Assembly (NCBI RefSeq): GCF_007280415.1
Contig: NZ_VKKU01000001.1
Span: 1,178,001-1,242,000, forward strand
Reading direction: 5' to 3'
Length of the DNA: 64,000 nt
Source: Sphingorhabdus contaminans
GTDB taxonomy: Bacteria; Pseudomonadota; Alphaproteobacteria; Sphingomonadales; Sphingomonadaceae
Shown here: in pieces, positions 57,148 to 64,000 of the stretch
Layout: each line of letters starts with the position of its first letter
Position numbering within the stretch: position 1 is the first letter of the stretch
Translations under genes and position numbers: made by a program
The notes under the pieces: model-generated
The model's database searches: none
What the model saw: the letters and a program-made list of their open reading frames with translations, nothing else
What the model was told of the DNA's origin: nothing

Positions 57148-58470
57148 ATGCGCCGGACCAACCCGTTCCATCTGATTCTTGCAAACAATCTTTTGCAGAA
57201 CATCGTCAATTTCACGGTGTGGTTTGCAGTGACATTCTGGGCGTTTCTCGAAACGAAATCGGTATTTGTCACAGGAATGCTTGGCGGCATTTACCTCGTC
57301 CTGACCGCGGCCTTTGCCTTATGGTTTGGCAGTCTTGTGGACCATCATCGCAAGAAACGGATAATGCTGCTATCCAGCGCCGCGTCCTTGCTTCTCTACA
57401 TCGTGGCGCTGCTGTTCTACTCATTCGTTCCGGAAACGGAGCTGACCCGGTATACCGATGCCAGCCTGTGGGGCTTCATCCTGATCGTGATGCTGGGCGT
57501 GATCTGCGGCAATTTGCGCACCATTGCCTTGCCCACCCTTGTCACCATCATGATCGAGGAGGACAAACGCGATAAAGCCAACGGGCTGGTCGGCATGGTC
57601 GCCGGTATCGGATTTCTGCTGACGTCGGGAATAAGCGGCCTTCTGGTCGCGTGGGACGGTATCAGAGGCACGCTTTTTCTGGCCATCGGCTTTAGCCTTG
57701 TTGCCTTTGTCCATATGCTGGTCCTGCGATTTGACGAACCCGACCCCTCTCTTTCCACGCCCGAAGAACATCGGCGTGTTGACTTGCGCGGCACCATAAA
57801 GGTTATCCGTGCGGTACCCGGGCTCGTCGCGCTGATCATTTTTGCAGCGTTCAACAATTTGCTCGGCGGCGTGTTCATGGCGTTGATGGACGCCTATGGT
57901 TTGTCCCTGATGAAGGTCCAGCAATGGGGGCTGCTCTGGGCTCTGGCATCCAGCGCATTTATCGGGAGCGGATTGGTGATATCGCGGAGCGGGCTCGGCA
58001 AAAACCCGGTTCGGACCTTATTGTGGGTAAATCTCATCACCTGGGCCGTTGCCAGCCTGTTTACTGTGCAATCCTCAATCCTGCTCCTCGCCTTGGGTTC
58101 GGTGATCTGGATGTTCCTTGGCCCCTTCATGGAGGCGGCCGAACAAACGACGTTACAAAAGGTTGTGCCCTATGAACGGCAAGGCCGCGTGTTCGGATTT
58201 GCCCAGTCCGTCGAACAGTCCGCCGCGCCACTTACCGCGTTTCTGATCGGTCCGCTTACGCAGTTTCTGGCAATTCCGTTCATGACCAGTGGCCTTGGCG
58301 CCGAAATGATCGGCGACTGGTATGGCACGGGTCCGGAACGTGGAATGGCGCTGGTTTTCACGATTACCGGCCTGCTGGGCGTCCTGTTGACAACATGCGC
58401 GCTTGCATCCCGATCCTACCGCCTGTTGTCCGCGGCCTATGCCGGCCATCGGGACGACGCCGAGAGCTGA
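57148..58470 (+). CDS. MFS transporter
   Basis: A 440-residue major facilitator with about 12 membrane helices. The loop between helices 2 and 3 is FGSLVDHHRKKRIML, the classic MFS signature, and the cytoplasmic middle loop is charged (DEPDPSLSTPEEHRR). It resembles EntS-type and other drug or siderophore exporters. The frame is open upstream to about 57040 without a start codon; ATG 57148 follows AAGGATAG. First core-like gene after the island. Confidence 0.85.
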   Translation: MRRTNPFHLILANNLLQNIVNFTVWFAVTFWAFLETKSVFVTGMLGGIYLVLTAAFALWFGSLVDHHRKKRIMLLSSAASLLLYIVALLFYSFVPETELTRYTDASLWGFILIVMLGVICGNLRTIALPTLVTIMIEEDKRDKANGLVGMVAGIGFLLTSGISGLLVAWDGIRGTLFLAIGFSLVAFVHMLVLRFDEPDPSLSTPEEHRRVDLRGTIKVIRAVPGLVALIIFAAFNNLLGGVFMALMDAYGLSLMKVQQWGLLWALASSAFIGSGLVISRSGLGKNPVRTLLWVNLITWAVASLFTVQSSILLLALGSVIWMFLGPFMEAAEQTTLQKVVPYERQGRVFGFAQSVEQSAAPLTAFLIGPLTQFLAIPFMTSGLGAEMIGDWYGTGPERGMALVFTITGLLGVLLTTCALASRSYRLLSAAYAGHRDDAES

Positions 58471-58478
58471 ATTCCGCC

Positions 58479-59600
58479 TCAGGCAAAGTCGGGAAAAAGC
58501 TTTGCCCTCGTCTTTACAGGATCAAGTCCGTAATGCTGCGCTACCGCTTCACTTGCAAACAGCTCAAACCGCATCGTCGGTTTCAGGTCGCGCCCTTCAT
58601 ATAATTGTGACGGCTTCAGCCCCGGCCAGTCCGATTTGATCCGGCCACCATTTGTCAACACTCCACCAAACAGCATTGCCGCCGACGCTGTCCCATGGTC
58701 GGTGCCGCCGGTTCCGTTGAAGGCAACGGTCCGTCCAAATTCGGTTGCAACCATGACCAGCGTATTGGTCCACTCGGCACCAAGGCCATCGCGAAGGGAG
58801 CCTATCAGCGCATCGAGTTGACCAAGCGCGCCGTTTAGACGTCCTTTTTGCTGGAAATGGGTGTCCCATCCGTTTGTTTCCAGCATCACCACGCGCGCGC
58901 CATTTGGGCCTTGCATAAGACCCGCCGTCATTTGACCAAGCGCAGCGCCGCCTTTCAATGTCTGGTCCGCAGGCGCACCGGCCATGGATTCCGTTGCTTG
59001 CGCCCCGTCCCACAGGGCCGAAAGCTGCGCATCCTCGGCATAAAGACCGGTTAGCCGTGTCATGAGATCCGGGTCGACATCGGGCAAACGCGACGGTGCA
59101 TAGCTGTTCGCACTGACGGGACCGCGCATTGCCAGGGGCACCGCCGGGGCTACCGCCAACCCCTTGGCATCATCTTGCGGAAGCAGCGTCAACAGCCGCC
59201 CGAGCCACCCGTCTTCCCGGCCGTAGGGGCGGTCAGCGCCCGATTCCAGGATATTCTGTGCATCAAAATGCGACCTCTCCCGATATCCTGACGCAAGCGC
59301 ATGGGCAAAGCTTGCCTGTTTGAGGACGAAAAGTTTGGCGCTTTCGGTCATGGCGGGATGGAGCGCAAACATGCTGTCGAGTTTTGTCCCCGCTGCTGCC
59401 TCTTCCGCCTGCTCCCCGCGCGCACGCAGGAAGTCCGGATCGCCGGTCGGCGCCAATGCTGCCAGTCCATCAGCCGCACCGCGCTGGATGATGAAAACGA
59501 ATTTCTTGTTGGTGCCGGGTGCAGCCCAGCCAACACCCGGAAAGACGGCAGCGCCCAGACCAAGGACACCCGATGCCACAAAGAAACGACGGTTCAGCAT
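58479..59600 (-). CDS. DUF1501 family protein (Tat-type exported)
   Basis: A 373-residue protein of the DUF1501 family, related to the alkaline phosphatase/sulfatase fold. Its N-terminus (MLNRRFFVASGVLGLGAAVF) has an N-R-R-F-F leader typical of Tat export. Family signatures include the FVFIIQRGAADGLAA motif and GTGGTDHGTASAAMLFGG near the C-terminus with a His for metal binding. Function is unknown in detail. It is the second gene of a DUF1800-DUF1501 pair, 4 bp after its partner. Confidence 0.85.
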   Translation of the reverse strand: MLNRRFFVASGVLGLGAAVFPGVGWAAPGTNKKFVFIIQRGAADGLAALAPTGDPDFLRARGEQAEEAAAGTKLDSMFALHPAMTESAKLFVLKQASFAHALASGYRERSHFDAQNILESGADRPYGREDGWLGRLLTLLPQDDAKGLAVAPAVPLAMRGPVSANSYAPSRLPDVDPDLMTRLTGLYAEDAQLSALWDGAQATESMAGAPADQTLKGGAALGQMTAGLMQGPNGARVVMLETNGWDTHFQQKGRLNGALGQLDALIGSLRDGLGAEWTNTLVMVATEFGRTVAFNGTGGTDHGTASAAMLFGGVLTNGGRIKSDWPGLKPSQLYEGRDLKPTMRFELFASEAVAQHYGLDPVKTRAKLFPDFA

Positions 59601-59604
59601 GGCC

Positions 59605-61044
59605 TTATCTCCGCAAAAATTCTGGGGACAGTAAAAGCAGCGCGAGACCCTGCGACGGGCTTTCCGCCCGGGCGATGCTTTCGGTGGTTAACTTGCCGAT
59701 TTGTCCCGACAAGATGCGCGGTGCGAGCTGACGTGCATCCACGCGGTTGGCGCTGCGCTTTGCGAGCTGGCTCGCGATCTCCACACGCCGCATCAAGGCA
59801 GCTCCGCCCGCCCAGTTTTCAGTTGTGTCGCTATATCCCGCCGGTGATCCAGGCCTCCAGATCGGTTGGCCCATCTGTGCCATAATGTTCGCACTTTGCC
59901 GGTTGTTCGGCAGTTCCCGCACATTCAGGGCGCGCAGCGATGATACCGCCCAATCCCATGGCGATTTGAACTTGGCCTGCTTGGGAAGCCACATTTCGGG
60001 CGATTCAATCAATGTGCGATACAGCTTCGGCAAATCACCACCGCTTTCCAGAAAAGTTTTTTCCAGCCGCGCAACCAGTGAGGGCGAGGGCACGTCAGCG
60101 GCGAAATGCTGTGCCAATTTTGTTGCAATATGCCGCGCCGTTGCTGGGTGGGTGGCAATGTCGGAAAAAATCGCCCGTGCCTGCGCTTCGCCCTGCTGGC
60201 TATAGCGCCGGCCAATAACCTTCCGCTCGCCGGGTTCGTGAATGCCAGGAAAGAACTGGCTGTCGCCATCCTTGCCATTTGCGGCAAGAAAACGCTGCAA
60301 GGGTCCCTTGGCCATTCCGCCAACCGTAAATCCGGTTAAGGCCCGGGCGAATTCGGTAACATCATCCTGATTATAGACCGTTCGGACACCCAGCGTGTGC
60401 AGTTCCAAAATTTCGCGCGCCAGATTTTCGTTTAGCCCCAGCTCTCGATTCCGCCGCGCCGCCACCCGGACCGCAAGTGCGCTGTTCGGCCCGATCGACT
60501 GTGCCTGGTCCAGATAAAGCAGCATCGCAGGATGTGTCGCAGCGGCAAAAAGCAGATCTGAAAACTTGCCCATGATATGAGGGCGGATCGCCGTAAATTC
60601 ATGGTCACCGGCCAACGCAAGGACAGGCAGCTTGTCGACAGATACCGCGAAATGGTTCGACCAGAAATGCACCAGACGCTCGGCAAAATCGGTATCGGTC
60701 GTGATTGCCGATTCCATCCGCGCATCCGCCGCGGCTACATATTGAGCCCGTAAGCTGTTCACGACTTTCTCGATTTTGGCAGGATCGATCTGCGGCGTTT
60801 CGTCCTCCATCCGGGGCGAAGCAGCGCTTTTTACCGCTGCCCGACGATCTTTCCGATCCAGTTGATATTCCCGAAAACTGGCAGCGATATCGGCCCGGCT
60901 TGGCTGGCCTGCCAAAGCCGCCGGTTCGGGATTATACTGACCGAGTTGCGATTTGAGCCAGTCTTTCGGGCTGTCAGGTGCCGTGCCAGAGGGCCGCGCG
61001 CCCAAACCGAAACGGTTCATCGCGATTGCAGTTTCTATCGTCAT
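59605..61044 (-). CDS. DUF1800 family protein
   Basis: A 479-residue protein of the DUF1800 family (MNRFGLGARPSGTAPDSPKD at the front, LVHFWSNHFAVSVDKL, LNENLAREILELHTLGVRTV and EFARALTGFT). Some family members are linked to extracellular assembly or export, but no activity is established. No clear signal peptide. It is encoded just before a DUF1501 gene, the standard pairing; the two presumably act together. Confidence 0.85.
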   Translation of the reverse strand: MTIETAIAMNRFGLGARPSGTAPDSPKDWLKSQLGQYNPEPAALAGQPSRADIAASFREYQLDRKDRRAAVKSAASPRMEDETPQIDPAKIEKVVNSLRAQYVAAADARMESAITTDTDFAERLVHFWSNHFAVSVDKLPVLALAGDHEFTAIRPHIMGKFSDLLFAAATHPAMLLYLDQAQSIGPNSALAVRVAARRNRELGLNENLAREILELHTLGVRTVYNQDDVTEFARALTGFTVGGMAKGPLQRFLAANGKDGDSQFFPGIHEPGERKVIGRRYSQQGEAQARAIFSDIATHPATARHIATKLAQHFAADVPSPSLVARLEKTFLESGGDLPKLYRTLIESPEMWLPKQAKFKSPWDWAVSSLRALNVRELPNNRQSANIMAQMGQPIWRPGSPAGYSDTTENWAGGAALMRRVEIASQLAKRSANRVDARQLAPRILSGQIGKLTTESIARAESPSQGLALLLLSPEFLRR

Positions 61045-61203
61045 CTTCGCTCCAGAACATCTGGTGATGCATGACTAGGATAGGCTGGCGTGCCCGATGC
61101 ACAATGCGCAAATTGTATATAATTGTCGCAAAGACCGACCGGGGCCGGGCCACCAATTGGCGGCATCGGGCCAGCGTCGGCAGGCGGATGCGGCTCCGGT
61201 TGC

Positions 61204-62643
61204 TTAATAGGCGCCCGGAACCTCACGCTGTGCAACATTGGGGGCATCCGGCAAGGGCAGAACGCGACGTTCCCTTTGGGATGAGGTGCTTTGCGCGCTT
61301 TGCCCCGCAATCACCGGGGTGCAGCTTCGTCCCGCCAGGAAATCGAGAGCGGTGCGCAGCGATGCTTCCTGCGGGTCGCCCAAAGGACGCGTAATGTCGT
61401 CTGCGGCGGCACAGGTTGTACGCATGGTTTGCGCCAGACCGGAATAATAGTCGCCCTGCCCGGCCGCATTCTCCTTGGCGAAGGCGACGACGCGGATACG
61501 GTCATCGCACGCCGTCTGATCCAGCGCGATCTGGCCGACGGGTTTTCCGAATGTATTGCTGCCGACCAGCGCGGCATTCACGCCCAGAAAGGGTACGAAG
61601 CTGTTCATGACCAGCTCGCTCGCCGACGCGGTCGCATTGGTCGAAATGAAGGCTATTTTTACAGGCGACACCGATTGCGACTGGACGATGAATCGGCGGG
61701 TTTCATTGTTGGACGATTTGGATGGCCGGAACCGTGTAAAGGTGAAGACATCGCTGCTGAGGCGGTTGCCGCCAAGTAGATCGCTCATCAGTTCGGCCGT
61801 GGATACCAGACCGCCACCATTGTAGCGGAAGTCGATCACGAAATTGGTGATACCTTGCGCCCGGAAATCGGCAAATGCGGTCCGCAACTGGTTGTCTGCG
61901 GTCGTAATGAATGTGCGCATATTGATATAGCCGACGCGTTGTCCGCCATTATCAATCGTCTTGACCCCATAACGCGTGGACAGGGGATCAATGTTGAAAT
62001 TGGCCTTCGTTACGGTCACATCCCGCGTGCCGGAGGCATTGGAGATGCGCAGCACCCTGCTGGTGCCTGCCGTACTTGGTCCTAAAGCATCGGTAACGCC
62101 GTTGGCACCCTGCGTCGCCAGAATGTCGCTGACATTGACCAGATTTGCGGTTGTCGTTCCGATGGCGAGGATTTCGGTACCGCGGTCAAGCCCGGCGGTA
62201 AGGGCGGGTGCGCCTTCAAAAGCTTCGATCACAAACAGGCGGTTGCCCTGATAGGCGAAACGGACGCCAAAGCCAGCGGTCGACCCAGATGAGAAAAAGG
62301 CATTCTCTTCCTGAATGGACGTCACATAGGTGAAGAACCGGTCCCGACCCTGCGCGCGTGCCGTCGCCGTCAGCGCGTCAATATAGGCCTGAACTGTCGT
62401 GTAAGGTGCTGGGCTAAGGCTGGAGGGCAGCAATTCGGGAAACAGATACCATTCATTGAGAACGGCAAAGGCGAAATCCTGACGGTTACGCAGGCTGCAG
62501 GCCGCCGTTGTGGGCGGAGGTGGTGGCGGGGTTGCGCTGGTGGGCGGGGCCGATCCGCCACCGCCGCCGCCACCTCCGCCGCCACAAGCTGTGGCACCTG
62601 CGGCCAGAATGATGATGACGTTTTTGAGCTTCCCCAATTTCAT
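61204..62643 (-). CDS. S41 family peptidase lipoprotein (C-terminal processing-type)
   Basis: A 479-residue predicted lipoprotein (lipobox AGATAC followed by poly-Gly and a Pro-rich linker). A PDZ-like domain (GFGVRFAYQGNRLFVIEAFE) precedes the S41 domain, with the Ser in NATASASELVMNSF (about 340) and the Lys in GSNTFGKPVGQIALDQ. These proteases work in the periplasm. ATG 62643 is used; an ATG at 62652 is also possible. The frame runs open upstream to 62877 across the response regulator gene and is rejected. Confidence 0.85.
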   Translation of the reverse strand: MKLGKLKNVIIILAAGATACGGGGGGGGGGSAPPTSATPPPPPPTTAACSLRNRQDFAFAVLNEWYLFPELLPSSLSPAPYTTVQAYIDALTATARAQGRDRFFTYVTSIQEENAFFSSGSTAGFGVRFAYQGNRLFVIEAFEGAPALTAGLDRGTEILAIGTTTANLVNVSDILATQGANGVTDALGPSTAGTSRVLRISNASGTRDVTVTKANFNIDPLSTRYGVKTIDNGGQRVGYINMRTFITTADNQLRTAFADFRAQGITNFVIDFRYNGGGLVSTAELMSDLLGGNRLSSDVFTFTRFRPSKSSNNETRRFIVQSQSVSPVKIAFISTNATASASELVMNSFVPFLGVNAALVGSNTFGKPVGQIALDQTACDDRIRVVAFAKENAAGQGDYYSGLAQTMRTTCAAADDITRPLGDPQEASLRTALDFLAGRSCTPVIAGQSAQSTSSQRERRVLPLPDAPNVAQREVPGAY

Positions 62644-62686
62644 ACCGGACATCTTTCGCGATTTTAATTGTACGTGCCGCCGGGAC

Positions 62687-63124
62687 TCACCCCTGCCTGA
62701 GGCGTTCATACAATATGCGGGTCTCCAGCAAATTGGAAATCCGTAAAGCGACTTCGATGACGTCGAACGGTTTCGCGACAAAGTCCTTGGCACCAAGTGC
62801 AAGGGCACGCCGACGTGTCTGCAGGGTGGTATCCGCGGTGAGGACCAGAACGGGGCGGAATTCATCCGGCTGATCATGGCGCGAGAAGGCCTCGAGCAAC
62901 TGGAAACCGTCGACCTTGGGCATCATCAGGTCGAGCAGCACCAGATCGGGCGACAATTTGATATACATTTCCAGCGCCTCTTCCGGATTTGTCAGGCAAT
63001 GGACATCCCGATACCCTTCCCGGTCGAGCACATTTGCAAGCAGGAGGACGTTGGTTTCCTCGTCATCAATGGCCAATATGCGCCGACTAAGAAGTTCCTT
63101 ATTGCTGATCAGTCTGGCTGGCAT
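62687..63124 (-). CDS. Single-domain response regulator
   Basis: A 145-residue receiver domain. The acidic pair is in ILAIDDEETNVLL, the phosphorylated Asp in DLVLLDLMMPKVDGF, the Thr/Ser in VLVLTADTTLQ and the Lys in GAKDFVAKPFD. There is no output domain. It overlaps the histidine kinase stop by 16 bp, so the kinase probably phosphorylates it. Confidence 0.88.
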   Translation of the reverse strand: MPARLISNKELLSRRILAIDDEETNVLLLANVLDREGYRDVHCLTNPEEALEMYIKLSPDLVLLDLMMPKVDGFQLLEAFSRHDQPDEFRPVLVLTADTTLQTRRRALALGAKDFVAKPFDVIEVALRISNLLETRILYERLRQG

Positions 63125-64000
63125 GGATTTTCATCTTCCTTGATAGCTTTGGCGGCAGGCAGCGTGAACCAGAAGCATGCGCCCTTTTCACGGGCGTCAA
63201 AGCCGATTTCGCCGTGCATGGATTCGACCAGCCTTTTCGACAGGGCGAGCCCCAGTCCTGTTCCCTCAACCTTCGCGCGCGTCTGCTGGCCGAGGCGGTC
63301 GAAGGGGGTGAACAGGCGCGGAATGTCGGATGGGTCAATACCTTCACCATCATCTTCAACCAGCACCTGAACCATATCGTTCAATGACCGGCAGGACAGA
63401 CGGACCAGGGTTCCGCTGCGGTTATATTTCGCCGCATTGGCGACCAGATTCAAAACCACTTGTGTCGCACGCCGACGGTCGGCCAGCGCGACCAGATTGG
63501 GCGCAGGCAGGTCGAGAACAAATTGCAAGCTGGCCGACGCGACGATCGGTGATGCAAATGCGTGCACCTCCTGCAGCAATTCGCTCATATCGACATCTTC
63601 GGTCGAAACCTCGGTACCGCCGGCTTCGATACTTGAAATATCGAGAAGGTCGTTGATTAGGGAGAGCAAATGCCGTCCAGCCTTCATGATCTGGTGCACG
63701 GCCTCCTGATGCCTTGGCGAAAATTGTTCTTCGTCCAGTTCCAGCAACTGGCCGAAGCCCAGAATGGCGCTCAGGGGCGTGCGCAACTCATGACTCGTCC
63801 GCGACAGAAACTCGCTTTTTGCAAGACTGGCGGCAACCGCTTCTTCCCGCGCTATGCGGAGGGCTTCTTCCGATCGGCGGCGTTCCGTCATGTCGCGGGT
63901 CACTTTTGCAAAGCCCCTGAGATCGCCGCGATCGTCGTAAAGCGCGGTAATGACGACATTTGCCCAGAAACGTGATCCGTCCTTGCGGATACGCCACCCT
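63109..64000 (-). CDS. PAS-domain sensor histidine kinase (partial, 5' end outside window)
   Basis: The frame is open to the right edge. The end of a PAS domain is visible (WRIRKDGSRFWANVVITALY then FAKVTRDMTERR). Then come the DHp H-box (SRTSHELRTPLSAILGFGQL) and the ATPase domain with N box (LNLVANAAKYN), G1 (VEDDGEGI) and G2 (GTGLGLALSKRLVE). The stop overlaps the response regulator gene. The signal sensed cannot be told. The start lies outside the window; an in-frame GTG at 63903 is not the true start. Confidence 0.85.
   Translation of the reverse strand, partial: GWRIRKDGSRFWANVVITALYDDRGDLRGFAKVTRDMTERRRSEEALRIAREEAVAASLAKSEFLSRTSHELRTPLSAILGFGQLLELDEEQFSPRHQEAVHQIMKAGRHLLSLINDLLDISSIEAGGTEVSTEDVDMSELLQEVHAFASPIVASASLQFVLDLPAPNLVALADRRRATQVVLNLVANAAKYNRSGTLVRLSCRSLNDMVQVLVEDDGEGIDPSDIPRLFTPFDRLGQQTRAKVEGTGLGLALSKRLVESMHGEIGFDAREKGACFWFTLPAAKAIKEDENPCQPD

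Noticed and set aside
56400..57150. Repeat of the tRNA-Gln 3' end as right attachment site
   Set aside because: I looked for the T-arm/acceptor sequence and found no copy, so no att sites are annotated.

Overview
The window looks like chromosome from an alphaproteobacterium of the order Sphingomonadales (Sphingopyxis/Sphingorhabdus/Novosphingobium-like). The signs are a complete Entner-Doudoroff operon (zwf-edd-glk-eda-pgl), an alphaproteobacterial DksA with a reduced zinc finger, an RNase E with an acidic insert in its S1 domain and a GWWQR-type C-terminus, a long TonB-dependent receptor, a PEP-CTERM-like surface protein and many sphingomonad-type conserved genes. Genus is inference; no rRNA is present.

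Layout. 1-5640: a cut-off ketoacyl synthase, acyltransferase, DUF1295 membrane protein, cytochrome P450, RimO and two small genes. 5640-9115: surE-serS and a Ser/Gly-rich PEP-CTERM-like protein. 9486-10501: dksA and a PilZ protein. 10504-16070: Entner-Doudoroff operon. 16170-19393: malonyltransferase-like protein plus a fused ThDP dehydrogenase. 19615-22197: TonB receptor behind an operator-like inverted repeat. 22368-29941: acyl-CoA metabolism (multifunctional FadJ-like enzyme, thiolase, CoA-transferase/racemase, acetyl-CoA synthetase, SDR). 30009-37140: exported protein, prfB, DUF3137/LemA pair, PBP1A and amidase. 37650-44535: rne, M48 protease, DsbA-family protein, rlmE and ppx. 44706-44779: tRNA-Gln(CTG).

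From just after the tRNA to about 57030 the DNA becomes visibly AT-rich and different in character: an accessory island. It holds one intact peptide exporter (C39-peptidase ABC transporter plus HlyD-type adaptor, overlapping ATGA), three predicted precursors with double-glycine-type leaders (47319-47765, 53007-53585, 53962-54576), three diverged ClpP-fold secreted or lipoprotein serine-peptidase-like proteins each linked to one precursor, small membrane proteins that could be immunity factors, and two decayed remnants of further exporter copies. One remnant is an in-frame chimera of the adaptor's first codons and the transporter's last codons. Two predicted mature peptides start with TonB-box-like motifs. 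I read this as a repeatedly duplicated microcin-like system whose modules share one exporter; pairing with a ClpP-like protein is the most unusual part.

From 57148 the core-like DNA resumes: MFS transporter, a DUF1800/DUF1501 pair, an S41 peptidase lipoprotein, and a response regulator/hybrid-type sensor kinase pair, the kinase being cut by the window end.
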